Assembly: GCF_001544075.1 (NCBI RefSeq) | Contig: NZ_BCNT01000005.1 | Coordinates: forward strand, 62,001 to 126,000 | Direction of reading: 5' to 3' | DNA: 64,000 nucleotides | DNA from: Comamonas terrae | GTDB lineage: Bacteria; Pseudomonadota; Gammaproteobacteria; Burkholderiales; Burkholderiaceae_C | In this document: positions 9,673 through 17,439 of the stretch, piece after piece | Position numbering within the stretch: the stretch's first letter is position 1 | Layout of the letters: the number at the start of each line of letters is the position of its first letter | The notes under the pieces: generated by a model | The model's database searches: none | Seen by the model: only the letters and a program-made list of their open reading frames with translations | Told to the model about the DNA's origin: nothing | Position numbers and translations under genes: made by a program

Positions 9673-10164
9673 TCACGCCATCAGCTGCAGCAGTCTGTGC
9701 AGCGCATGCCGCACGGTGGCTTGCCGTACCTGGGCTCGGTCGCCGTCGAAGCGCAGGCACTCGGCATGCGTTTGCGGACTGTCCCCCTCTAGATGCCAGC
9801 CGAACCAGACCGTGCCCACGGGCTTGGCCTCGCTGCCGCCGCCAGGGCCGGCCACGCCGGTCACGGCCACGCCGCAGCGTGCGCCCGAATGCGCCACGGC
9901 GCCGCTGGCCATGGCACGGGCCACGGGCTCGCTGACGGCGCCGTGCGCGGCGATCAGTGCCTGGGGCACGCCCAGCATGTCCTGCTTGGCCTCGTTGGAG
10001 TAGGTCACGAAGCCGCGGTCGAACCAGTTGCTGGAGCCGGCCAGGTCGGTGCAGGCCGCGGCAATCATGCCGCCTGTGCAGCTTTCGGCCGTGGCCAGCA
10101 TCCAGCCTTTTTCCATCAGGCGTTCGGCCAGCTGTTCTACCAATTGGGGAGTGGTCGTGGACAT
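9673..10164 (-). CDS. pncC: CinA-family nicotinamide-nucleotide amidase
   Basis: A 163-residue single-domain CinA C-terminal protein that deamidates NMN to nicotinate mononucleotide in pyridine nucleotide recycling. It carries ATAESCTGGMIAAACTD (catalytic Ser region), FVTYSNEAKQDMLGV, AVSEPVARAMASGA and GVAVTGVAGPGGGSEAKPVGTVW, all hallmarks of this family. It starts 17 bp after pgpA and is the last gene of the minus-strand panE-thiL-bestrophin-pgpA-pncC run. A thiL-pgpA-pncC order is common in proteobacteria. I chose the ATG at 10164, which begins MSTTTPQLVEQL, because longer readings lie inside pgpA in another frame. Confidence 0.9.
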   Translation of the reverse strand: MSTTTPQLVEQLAERLMEKGWMLATAESCTGGMIAAACTDLAGSSNWFDRGFVTYSNEAKQDMLGVPQALIAAHGAVSEPVARAMASGAVAHSGARCGVAVTGVAGPGGGSEAKPVGTVWFGWHLEGDSPQTHAECLRFDGDRAQVRQATVRHALHRLLQLMA

Positions 10165-10181
10165 GGATGCAGTTTTCCGGG

Positions 10182-10772
10182 TCAGTGGGTGAAGTGCTTC
10201 CAGAGCGCCATGACCAGCAGGGCGCAGAAGGCGGCTACCAGGTCGTCGAACATGATGCCCCAGCCGCCGCGCGGGCCGAAGCCCTTGAACAGCCGGTCGG
10301 CCCATTGGACGGGCTGCGGCTTGACCGCGTCGAAGAAGCGAAACAGCGCAAACGCCGCGCACTGGCCCCAGAAACCCATGGGCATGGCCAGCCACAGCAC
10401 GATCCAGAAGGCCACGATCTCATCCCACACCACATGGCCGGGGTCGGCCACGCGCATGTGCCGTGCCGTGACCGTGCAGGCCCACCAGCCCACGGGGATG
10501 CCGGCGGCGATGAGCCAGCCGATCTGCGCCTTGTCCAGCCACAGTTGCAGCACCAGGTAGGCCACCCAGGCCCATAGCGTGCCCACGGTGCCGGGTGCGA
10601 TGCGCGGCAGGCCCGAGCCGAAACCGATGGCGATCAGATGGGCCGGGTGGCGCAGCATGAAGGCCACCGAGGGATGCGCGATGGGTGCGTCCTGTGGCGC
10701 TTTTATATGGATAGCGTCTGGCGCGGCATGCATGGGCGCTTGCGGCAGGTCTTGCGATATGTTGTCGGTCAT
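10182..10772 (-). CDS. pgpA: Phosphatidylglycerophosphatase A
   Basis: A 196-residue inner-membrane protein that dephosphorylates phosphatidylglycerol phosphate in phospholipid synthesis. Family motifs: GFGSGLPRIAPGTVGTLWA, VVWDEIVAFW, ALFRFFDAVKPQP and GGWGIMFDDLVAA, giving the conserved acidic metal-binding residues; several membrane helices are visible. The first ~35 residues are an unusual poorly conserved extension. Their DNA (around 10686-10732) resembles the interspersed repeats of this family of bacteria. The start is 4 bp after the bestrophin stop. Confidence 0.92.
   Translation of the reverse strand: MTDNISQDLPQAPMHAAPDAIHIKAPQDAPIAHPSVAFMLRHPAHLIAIGFGSGLPRIAPGTVGTLWAWVAYLVLQLWLDKAQIGWLIAAGIPVGWWACTVTARHMRVADPGHVVWDEIVAFWIVLWLAMPMGFWGQCAAFALFRFFDAVKPQPVQWADRLFKGFGPRGGWGIMFDDLVAAFCALLVMALWKHFTH
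10686..10732. repeat. Possible repeat-derived segment inside the pgpA 5' end
   Basis: On the minus strand this stretch reads GCGCCAGACGCTATCCATAT and then AAAAGCGCC, which resembles the AAGCGC...AGCTAT-type short repeats seen elsewhere in the window. It encodes part of the non-conserved N-terminal extension of PgpA. The assignment is tentative. Confidence 0.3.
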
Positions 10773-10776
10773 GGCG

Positions 10777-11697
10777 TCAGGTCAGCAGGTCGGCGACGGG
10801 CATGGGCAGCGGCGGCAGGTCCGTCTCGCCCAGCGCCTCGCGCAGATTGATCTCGATCACGTCGGCCATGGCCGCGATCGCCAGGCCGTTGGGGTGCAGG
10901 TGGAAGGGCTCTTCGAGTTCCTCGCCCAGCGCGTCGAGCCCGAAGAAGGTATAGGCGATCAGCGTGGTGGCGAACGGCGTGGCCCAGCCCAGCGAATCGA
11001 CAAAGCCGAAGGGCAGCAGAAAGCAGAACAGATAGGCCGTGCGGTGCATCAGCAGCGTGTAGCCGAAGGGCACGGGCGTGTTGCGGATGCGCTCGCAGGC
11101 CGCCAGCACCAGCGACATGCGGCCCACGGTGGCGTCCAGCAGGCTGTATTCGATGTCGCTGATGCGGCCTTGCCGGCGCAGCTGCGCCAGCCGGGCCCCG
11201 ATGTGGCGCAGCACCAGATCGGGCGCGTTGCGGCTGTCCGGTAATTGCTGCTGCAGCGCGGGCGGCAGCCAGGCCGCGGCGTTGCCGCGCGGATTGGCAG
11301 AGCGCAGGTGATCGACGAGCAGGTGCGTGAAGCCCACGCCCAGCTGCAGCAGTTCGCGCCGCGGCTGCGCGCCGTCCGGCAGATCTTCCAGCAGCTGGGT
11401 CTGGCGGGCGAAGTCGCGCATGGTGTAGAGCAGCTGGCCCCAGTCCTTGCGTGCCTCCCACCAGCGGTCGTAGCTGGCGTTGTTGCGAAAACCCAGGAAG
11501 ATCGACAGCGTGATGCCCAGCAGCGAGAACGGTGCGCTGGGCATGGCCGGCACCGAGCCTGGGTAGGCGCGGTGCAGTGTGATCACGAGGCAGGACAGCG
11601 CAAACAGCAGCAGGAGCTGAGGGTAGATCCTCACGATCACCGAGCCGCGCACGATGAGGAACAGGCGCAGCAGGGAGGGGCGGTCGCGGACGATCAC
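10777..11697 (-). CDS. Bestrophin-like (UPF0187/YneE family) membrane protein
   Basis: A 306-residue integral membrane protein with the bacterial bestrophin signature LGFRNNASYDRWWEARKDWGQ after two N-terminal helices (RIYPQLLLLFALSCLVITLH and FSLLGITLSIFLGF). Further hydrophobic segments lie around GYTLLMHRTAYLFCFLLPFG and ATTLIAYTFFGLDALGEELEEPF; the EELEEPF acidic cluster is also a family hallmark. Bacterial bestrophins form pentameric ion channels, some cation-selective, but the ion here is unknown. The GTG start directly abuts the TGA of thiL, so translation is probably coupled. Confidence 0.88.
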   Translation of the reverse strand: MIVRDRPSLLRLFLIVRGSVIVRIYPQLLLLFALSCLVITLHRAYPGSVPAMPSAPFSLLGITLSIFLGFRNNASYDRWWEARKDWGQLLYTMRDFARQTQLLEDLPDGAQPRRELLQLGVGFTHLLVDHLRSANPRGNAAAWLPPALQQQLPDSRNAPDLVLRHIGARLAQLRRQGRISDIEYSLLDATVGRMSLVLAACERIRNTPVPFGYTLLMHRTAYLFCFLLPFGFVDSLGWATPFATTLIAYTFFGLDALGEELEEPFHLHPNGLAIAAMADVIEINLREALGETDLPPLPMPVADLLT

Positions 11698-12678
11698 TCA
11701 GATGCTCCCGAAATGGTCGAACGAGGCGTAGCGCGCGGCCAGCGGCTGTCCGTTGCCGTCCACCACGCGCAGGCCGGGCGTGCCCTCCACCGTGCCGATG
11801 CGCGTGACCGGCACGCCGGCACGCCGGGCGGCCTCCTGCACGGCTTCGCGGCGGGATGCCGGTGCCGTAAACGCCAGCTCGTAATCGTCGCCGCCCGCCA
11901 GCGTGCACTGGTGCAGGAGATCTGGCGGCAAAGAGCTGTCGGGGCTTGTAAACAGTGCGCGGGCAGCTATCAATTGCGAAGTGGCTTGCGCATCCAGCGT
12001 GGCGCCCACGCCGCTGGCCCGCAGGATATGGCCCAGGTCGCCGGTCAGGCCGTCGCTCACGTCCAGTGCGCTGCTGGCAATGCCGCGCAGCGCAAGGCCC
12101 AGGGCCACGCGGGGCGTGGGGCGTTCCAGCCGCCGGCGCGCGGCCTGCAGCGCTTCCAGGGGCAGGGCCACATGGCCCAGCATGGCTTCCAGCGCCAGGC
12201 GCGCATCGCCCAGCGTGCCGCTGGCATAGATGTCGTCGCCCGGCCGGGCGCCGCTGCGCAGCAGGGCCTGGCCCGCAGGCACTTCGCCGAACACGGTGAT
12301 GCAGATGTTGAGCGGGCCTTGCGTGGTGTCGCCGCCTATCAGCTCGCAGCCATGCGCATCGGCCAGCGCCAGCAGGCCCTGGGCAAAGCCGCCGACCCAG
12401 GCCTCGTCGGCCCTGGGCAGGGCCAGGGCCAGCGTGAAGGCCAGCGGCCTGGCGCCACAGGCGGCCAGGTCGCTGAGGTTCACTGCCAGCGCCTTGTGGC
12501 CCAGCGCGGCGGGGTCGACATCGGCAAAGAAGTGGCGGCCTTCGACCAGCATGTCGCTGGAGATGGCCAGCTGCATGCCGGGCCGGGGCGCGAGCAGCGC
12601 GCAATCGTCGCCCACGCCCAGGGCGGCATGGTGCACGGGGCGCTGGAAAAAGCGGCGGATCAGGTCGAATTCACCCAC
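11698..12678 (-). CDS. thiL: Thiamine-monophosphate kinase
   Basis: A 326-residue enzyme that phosphorylates thiamine phosphate to thiamine diphosphate, the last step of cofactor synthesis. It has the PurM/AIR synthase fold: GVGDDCALL, AISSDMLVEGRHF, ALAVNLSDLAACGARP, LIGGDTTQGP, SALDVSDGL and GGDDYELAFT. The GTG start is 12 bp after panE. Oddity: between GATLDAQAT and LAGGDDYEL there is a stretch (LIAARALFTSPDSSLPPDL) encoded by DNA that resembles the interspersed repeat family (11941-11981). The segment is in frame and the flanking motifs are intact, so the gene should be functional. Confidence 0.95.
   Translation of the reverse strand: MGEFDLIRRFFQRPVHHAALGVGDDCALLAPRPGMQLAISSDMLVEGRHFFADVDPAALGHKALAVNLSDLAACGARPLAFTLALALPRADEAWVGGFAQGLLALADAHGCELIGGDTTQGPLNICITVFGEVPAGQALLRSGARPGDDIYASGTLGDARLALEAMLGHVALPLEALQAARRRLERPTPRVALGLALRGIASSALDVSDGLTGDLGHILRASGVGATLDAQATSQLIAARALFTSPDSSLPPDLLHQCTLAGGDDYELAFTAPASRREAVQEAARRAGVPVTRIGTVEGTPGLRVVDGNGQPLAARYASFDHFGSI
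11941..11981. repeat. Possible interspersed repeat copy inside thiL
   Basis: The plus strand here contains GCGCGGGCAGCTATCAATT, which resembles the (C/G)GGCAGCTAT core of the two nearly identical repeats at 45297-45326 and 52566-52593 and the GATAGCTATTGAATT of 23301-23319. It is translated within thiL as a non-conserved loop. The call rests on short similarity only. Confidence 0.35.
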
Positions 12679-12690
12679 GGTAGGTTCTTT

Positions 12691-13629
12691 TCAGTCGTGT
12701 GAGGGCTGGTGCTGCACCAGGTGGACCAGCGTATGCAGCACGCGGTTGGCCGGCGTGGGAATGCCGTGAGCGGCGCCGCGGCGCACGATGTGGCCGTTGA
12801 GGTGGTCGATCTCCGTGCCGCGGCCGCGCATCAGGTCCTGGGCGGTGGACGAGTATTGTGCGGGCATGCTGCGCGCCAGGCCGTGCACGGCCTCGCGTAT
12901 CTTCGGCTCCGAAAGCACCACGTTCTCGGCGCGCGCCACGGCCAGGCATTCGCCGACCACGTCGTCCATCACCTGCGCCACGCCAGCCTGCTGCACGAGC
13001 GGGCCGTAGGGCTGGCGCGCAATGGCCGAGAGCGCGTTGTAGGCGCAGTTGATGACGAGCTTGGTCCAGAGCGCGGCCTCTGCATCGGCCGAAATCTGCG
13101 TGGGCACGCCGGACCTGTTGAGCAGGTCGGCCGCTGCCGCGCTGGCCGGCGCCGGTTCCAGCAGCAGCTCGCCGCGCCCATGGTGTCGCACATGGCCGGG
13201 GCCCGCCATTTCCACCGCCACATAGACCACGGCGGCGGCCACGGCCTGGCCGGGCAGGGCCGCGCGCAGGCGGCGCGCGTTGTCCACGCCGTTTTGCAGC
13301 GTGACGATCAGGGCGTCCGGAGCGAGGTGGGGACGCAACTGCTCGGCGGCCGCCTCGGTATCGGTGGATTTGACGCTCATCAGCACCAGTTGCGCACCGG
13401 CCACGGCAGCCGCGTCGCAGCTGGCTTCGAGGCGTATGCGCTCGTCGAAGCTCTGGGTCTGCAGCCGCAGACCGTCACGCTGCACGGCCTGCACATGCGC
13501 GGGCCGGCCGATGAGCACCACGGAGTGCCCCGCGCGCGCCAGCATGCCGCCGTAGTAGCAGCCCACGGCACCGGCGCCCATGATGGCAATGCGTGCGGGG
13601 GCGGGAAGATCGGTAGGAGAGGAAGTCAT
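12691..13629 (-). CDS. panE: 2-dehydropantoate 2-reductase family protein
   Basis: A 312-residue NADPH-dependent ketopantoate reductase-type enzyme that makes pantoate for coenzyme A. The N-terminal Rossmann motif is RIAIMGAGAVGCYYGGMLARAG (GxGxxG), followed by VLMSVKSTDTE and TLQNGVDN. The catalytic lysine region is ALWTKLVINCAYNALSAI and the C-terminal domain has GRGTEIDHLNGHIVRRG with the conserved Glu. Many genomes carry paralogues with other keto-acid substrates, so panE is the best name but the substrate is unproven. It starts 39 bp after the LysR gene in the same direction and is followed by thiL after 12 bp. Confidence 0.85.
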   Translation of the reverse strand: MTSSPTDLPAPARIAIMGAGAVGCYYGGMLARAGHSVVLIGRPAHVQAVQRDGLRLQTQSFDERIRLEASCDAAAVAGAQLVLMSVKSTDTEAAAEQLRPHLAPDALIVTLQNGVDNARRLRAALPGQAVAAAVVYVAVEMAGPGHVRHHGRGELLLEPAPASAAAADLLNRSGVPTQISADAEAALWTKLVINCAYNALSAIARQPYGPLVQQAGVAQVMDDVVGECLAVARAENVVLSEPKIREAVHGLARSMPAQYSSTAQDLMRGRGTEIDHLNGHIVRRGAAHGIPTPANRVLHTLVHLVQHQPSHD

Positions 13630-13668
13630 ATGCAGTAACCGGGCCGGGACTTGCGCAAGTCGTACAGG

Positions 13669-14586
13669 CTATTGTGCGGCATCCGCTGGCGCCCCGCCGG
13701 TGGTGCGGGGCCGGTGCTCCAGTGCCAGCGCATGAAAGGCCTGGGCGGCCGGCGACAGGCTGCGGTGGCGCCTGCGCACCAGATACAGGTCGCGTCGGCG
13801 GTGGGCATCGGCCAGCGGCCGGGTCACGAGATCGGGCTGGCCGAAGTGGAACAGGGCCAGTGCCGGCACCACGCTGATGCCCAGGCCCGCGCGCACCATG
13901 CCCATCACCGTGGCCAGATGTTCGACTTCGAGCAGGGTGTCGAGCGCGGGCGCTGCGGCCTGGGATTCGAGGTACTGGCGCACGCTGCTGTGGCGCGCCA
14001 GCTGGATGAAGGGGTAGGGCTGCAGATCGGCCATGCGCGGCGCCGCCAGCGCGGCCAGCGGATGGCCGGCACGGCACACTAGGTGCAACTGGTCGGCGCA
14101 GAACCACTCGGCCTGCAGTTCCTCGGTGTCGGCGCGTATGGCGGCCAGCGCCAGGTCCGCCTGGCCCGAGGCCACCTGGGCGATGCAGGGCTCGGACAGC
14201 AGGTCCGACACCTGCAGCTGTATGCCCGGATGGCGTGCATGGAACAGCGCCAGCACGGGCGGCAGCCAGGCCGCAGCCAGCGAAGGCAGCAGGGCGATGG
14301 ACACGCGCCCGCGCTGCAGGGCCGCCGCCTCACGCAGGCTCTGCACGGCGTCGCCCAGATCGGTGCGTATGCGCTGCGCGGCCTCCAGGAACTGCGCTCC
14401 TTCCGGAGTCAGCGCCACATGGCGCGTGCTGCGGTCGAACAGGCGCACGCCCACGCCGTCCTCCAGGCCCTTGATCAAGGCGCTGAAAGCCGGCTGCGAC
14501 AGATGGCAGCGCCGGGCTGCCAGCGTGAAATTGCTGAGCCGCGCCAAAGTGATGAAGGCGTCGAGCTGCCGCGAAGAAATATTCAT
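13669..14586 (-). CDS. LysR-family transcriptional regulator
   Basis: A 305-residue LTTR with an N-terminal winged HTH (SRQLDAFITLARLSNFTLAARRCHLSQPAFSALIKGLE...VRLFDRSTRHVALT) and a periplasmic-binding-like effector domain. I chose the ATG at 14586, which gives the usual LTTR length, over a longer reading from 14625 that would run into the divergent promoter. It is divergent (70 bp) from the AtuA-like/Bug receptor unit and is the likely regulator of that unit. It also lies just upstream of panE in the same direction, so it may read into the panE-pncC cluster. The effector is unknown. Confidence 0.88.
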   Translation of the reverse strand: MNISSRQLDAFITLARLSNFTLAARRCHLSQPAFSALIKGLEDGVGVRLFDRSTRHVALTPEGAQFLEAAQRIRTDLGDAVQSLREAAALQRGRVSIALLPSLAAAWLPPVLALFHARHPGIQLQVSDLLSEPCIAQVASGQADLALAAIRADTEELQAEWFCADQLHLVCRAGHPLAALAAPRMADLQPYPFIQLARHSSVRQYLESQAAAPALDTLLEVEHLATVMGMVRAGLGISVVPALALFHFGQPDLVTRPLADAHRRRDLYLVRRRHRSLSPAAQAFHALALEHRPRTTGGAPADAAQ

Positions 14587-14620
14587 CTGGAATTTGGATG
14601 AGTCGATATGAACAATCGAT

Positions 14621-14649
14621 TTCACAGATTAACAGGCGTTGCCTACATT
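14621..14649 (+). promoter_or_regulatory. Putative sigma-70 promoter for the AtuA-like unit, predicting a leaderless mRNA
   Basis: TTCACA (14621-14626) and TACATT (14644-14649) are separated by 17 bp. The expected transcription start, about 7 nt after the -10 box, falls at 14656-14657, which is the ATG of the AtuA-like gene. No Shine-Dalgarno sequence precedes that ATG. The divergent LysR gene begins 35 bp away, so its product could bind here. Confidence 0.4.
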
Positions 14650-14656
14650 GGCTCCC

Positions 14657-16039
14657 ATGCAGAACCTGGAAAAACCTCCATTGCGGGTGGGATGCGCGGC
14701 CGGCTTCTCGGGCGACCGCACCGACGCGGCCGCGCCCGTGGTACGGGCCCTGGCGGCCAGCGGCCAGCCCGCCTGCCTGATTTTCGAGACCCTGGCCGAG
14801 CGCACGCTGGCCCTGGCCCAGCTTGCGCGCCGCGAGCAACCCGATGCCGGCTACGAGCCGCTGCTCGAAGAATTGCTGCAGCCCGTGCTGGCCGACTGCC
14901 TGGCGCACGGCATACGCATCGTGAGCAATTTCGGCGCAGCCAACCCGCAGGGGGCGGCGCGCTGCATCGCCGGGCTGGCCAGGCGCCTGGGCCTGCGCGC
15001 GCCGCGCATCGCCGTCGTGCATGGCGACGATGTCAGCGGCCCGGCGCACCGCGAGGCGCTGCGGTCCGCGCTGGGCAAGGACTTCCCCGAGGAAGCGCTG
15101 GTCAGCGCCAATGCCTATATCGGTGCGCGGGCGATCGCCGAGGCCCTGCAAGCCGGCGCCGAGATCGTGGTGGCCGGGCGCGTGTCCGACCCTTCTCTGA
15201 CCCTGGGGCCTGCCGTGGCGCATTTCGGCTGGGCCTGGGACGACTGGGACCGTCTGGCGCGCGCAACCATGGCTGGCCATCTGCTCGAATGCGGGGCCCA
15301 GGTCACGGGCGGCTATTTCGCCGATCCCGGCTTCAAGGACGTGCAGGGCCTGGCGCGGCTCGGCTATCCCATTGCCATCATCGACAGCTCGGGCGACTGC
15401 ACCATCACCAAGCCCGAGGGCACGGGTGGCCTGGTCAGCGAGCGCACGGTCAAGGAACAGCTGCTGTACGAGGTGCACGATCCGGCCGCCTACCTCACGC
15501 CCGATGTGGTGGCCGATCTCCGTGACGCCGAGGTGCGCCAGGCGGGGCCCGACGCCGTGCGCCTGAGCGGCGTGCGCGGCCATGCGCACAACGGCCACTA
15601 CAAGGTCAATGTCTGCCATGCCTCGGGCTGGCTGGCCGAGGGCGAAATCTCCTATGCCGGCCCGCGGGCACTGGAGCGTGTCCGGCTGGCCGGTGACGTG
15701 CTGCGCGAACGCCTGGGCGGCGAGGCCGCAGGCGGCCTGCGCCTGGACTGGATAGGCGTGGCCAGCGTGCTGGGCGATGACGCCGGCCGCTGGCGCGAAG
15801 CGCTGTCCCCGTCGGTTGGCACGCCCCAGGACGTGCGCCTGCGCGCCGCCTGGTTGCGCCCCACCCGGGCCGAGGCGCAGCGCCTGCCGCGCGAGGTCAA
15901 TGCGCTCTACACCTGCGGGCCGGCTGGCGGCGGGGGGGTGCGCACGGCGCTGCGCGCGCGGCTGGGCACGGTGTCCTGCCTGCTGCCGCAGCACCGCATT
16001 GCCACGGGCTGGAACTGGGCCGGGGAGGACACTGCATGA
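14657..16039 (+). CDS. AtuA-like (DUF1446) acyclic terpene utilisation family protein
   Basis: A 460-residue soluble protein of the AtuA/DUF1446 family, named for the acyclic terpene utilisation cluster of Pseudomonas; the reaction is unknown. Visible family features: RVGCAAGFSGDRTDAA at the N-terminus, SNFGAANPQGAARCIAGLA, VAGRVSDPSLTLGPAVAHFGW, GHLLECGAQVTGGYFADPG, YPIAIIDSSGDCTITKPEGTG (cut here for length) and GHYKVNVCHASGWLAEGEISYAG. The ATG at 14657 is preferred over a TTG at 14639 because the latter would overlap the likely promoter. The stop codon overlaps the next gene (ATGA). The separate second protein corresponds to the C-terminal domain fused in some relatives. Confidence 0.85.
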   Translation: MQNLEKPPLRVGCAAGFSGDRTDAAAPVVRALAASGQPACLIFETLAERTLALAQLARREQPDAGYEPLLEELLQPVLADCLAHGIRIVSNFGAANPQGAARCIAGLARRLGLRAPRIAVVHGDDVSGPAHREALRSALGKDFPEEALVSANAYIGARAIAEALQAGAEIVVAGRVSDPSLTLGPAVAHFGWAWDDWDRLARATMAGHLLECGAQVTGGYFADPGFKDVQGLARLGYPIAIIDSSGDCTITKPEGTGGLVSERTVKEQLLYEVHDPAAYLTPDVVADLRDAEVRQAGPDAVRLSGVRGHAHNGHYKVNVCHASGWLAEGEISYAGPRALERVRLAGDVLRERLGGEAAGGLRLDWIGVASVLGDDAGRWREALSPSVGTPQDVRLRAAWLRPTRAEAQRLPREVNALYTCGPAGGGGVRTALRARLGTVSCLLPQHRIATGWNWAGEDTA

Positions 16040-16401
16040 ACAGCACGCCACAGCCAAGCACGGTGCCGCTGTACCGCCTGGCCCACGGACGCACGGGCGA
16101 CAAGGGCAACCGCTCCAACATCAGCCTGATCGCCTGGAATACCGCCTGCTGGCAGGTGCTGGTGGAGCAGGTCACCGAGCAGCGGGTGGCCGCGCATTTC
16201 GCGGCGCGGCAGCCTGCGCGCGTGCAGCGCTTCGTGCTGGAGCGCCTGCAGGCCATGAACTGGGTGCTGGACGAGGTGCTGGACGGCGGCGTCAACGACG
16301 CGCTCAACCTCGACAGCCATGGCAAGGCGCTGTCGTACTGGCTGCTGCAGATGCCGGTCGACGTGCCGGCCGCGCTGCTGCCGCATCTGGCGCCTGAATA
16401 G
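16036..16401 (+). CDS. AtuA-like C-terminal (ferredoxin-fold) domain protein
   Basis: A 121-residue protein with LYRLAHGRTGDKGNRSNISLIAW near the start, a sequence typical of the small domain found at the C-terminus of longer AtuA proteins. Here it is a separate gene overlapping the stop of the larger subunit by 4 nt (ATGA), so the two are probably made in equal amounts and work together. The gene is followed by the Bug receptor gene after 37 bp. The biochemical role is unknown. Confidence 0.8.
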   Translation: MNSTPQPSTVPLYRLAHGRTGDKGNRSNISLIAWNTACWQVLVEQVTEQRVAAHFAARQPARVQRFVLERLQAMNWVLDEVLDGGVNDALNLDSHGKALSYWLLQMPVDVPAALLPHLAPE

Positions 16402-16438
16402 CCCCCTCGGACCATTCACCACAACAAAGGAGACAGAC

Positions 16439-17419
16439 ATGAACATTTCCCGCCATTTCTCGCGCCGCAACCTGCTGGCGCTGGCCGCCTGCACCGTGGC
16501 GGCCACGGCGCCCGCCCTGGCGCAGGACTATCCGTCCAAGCCCATCACCTTTGTCGTGCCGTTTGCGGCCGGCAGTGCCACGGACCAGCTGGCGCGGGCA
16601 CTGGGCCAGGCCGTGAGCACGGCCAGCCGGCAGCCCGTGGTGGTCGAGAACAAGGGCGGCGCCAGCGGCATGATCGCGGCCCAGCAGGTGGCGCGCTCCG
16701 CGCCTGACGGCTACACGGTGCTGATCACCACCAACACCACGCATGCGGCCAACCAGCACCTGTACAAGAAGCTGCCGTATGACGCGGTCAGGGATTTCGC
16801 GCCCGTGGCCGGCCTGGGCAAGGGCGGCCAGGTGCTGGTGGTGCGCGCCGATGCGCCGTACAGGAGCGTGGCAGACCTGCTGGCGGCGGCGAAGAAGCAG
16901 CCCGGCAAGCTGTCGTTCGGCAGCGGCAGCTCGTCGAGCCGCGTGGCCGGCGAAATGCTCAAGCAGCTGGCCGGCGTGGACCTGATGCACGTGCCCTACA
17001 AGAGCAATCCGCTGGCCATCACCGATCTGCTGGGCGGCCAGATCGATCTGATGATCACCGACACCTCGACCGGCGTGCCCCAGATCAAGTCCGGCAAGCT
17101 GCGCGCGCTGGCCTATTCGACCACCAGGCGCAGCCCGCAGCTGCCCGATGTGCCCACGCTGGAAGAGGCCGGCGTAAAGGGCTATGACATGGGCTACTGG
17201 TTTGCCGCCTATGCGCCGGCCGGCACGCCCCAGGCCGTGGTGGCCAAGCTCAACCGCCTGCTGTCCGACGCCGTGCACAGCCCGGGCGCCCAATCCTTCT
17301 TCGAGATGTCGGGCTCCGAGGGCTGGAGCGCGTCGCCCCGGGAGCTGGCGGCCTTCCAGGCGGCCGAAACCCGCAAGTGGGGCCAGGTGATCCAGGCGGC
17401 GGGCATACAGCCCGAATAG
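16439..17419 (+). CDS. Bug/TctC-family periplasmic solute-binding protein
   Basis: A 326-residue exported protein. The signal peptide is RRNLLALAACTVAATAPALA with cleavage before QDYPSKPITFVVPFAAGS. The two-lobed Bug fold shows YPSKPI, GGASGMIAAQQVARSAPDGYT (cut here), the HVPYKSNPLAITDLLGGQID segment and a C-terminal ANY-type region. These receptors deliver carboxylates and other small molecules to TctAB transporters, but no tctA or tctB is adjacent, as is usual for the many orphan Bug proteins of Burkholderiales. AAAGGAG lies 7 bp before the ATG. Position suggests a ligand related to the AtuA-like pathway. Confidence 0.92.
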   Translation: MNISRHFSRRNLLALAACTVAATAPALAQDYPSKPITFVVPFAAGSATDQLARALGQAVSTASRQPVVVENKGGASGMIAAQQVARSAPDGYTVLITTNTTHAANQHLYKKLPYDAVRDFAPVAGLGKGGQVLVVRADAPYRSVADLLAAAKKQPGKLSFGSGSSSSRVAGEMLKQLAGVDLMHVPYKSNPLAITDLLGGQIDLMITDTSTGVPQIKSGKLRALAYSTTRRSPQLPDVPTLEEAGVKGYDMGYWFAAYAPAGTPQAVVAKLNRLLSDAVHSPGAQSFFEMSGSEGWSASPRELAAFQAAETRKWGQVIQAAGIQPE

Positions 17420-17439
17420 GCTGCTGTCCCGCGCCCGCC

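Noticed and set aside
14639-14656. TTG start for the AtuA-like gene
   Set aside because: It lies within the likely promoter spacer and has no ribosome-binding site; the ATG at 14657 fits better.
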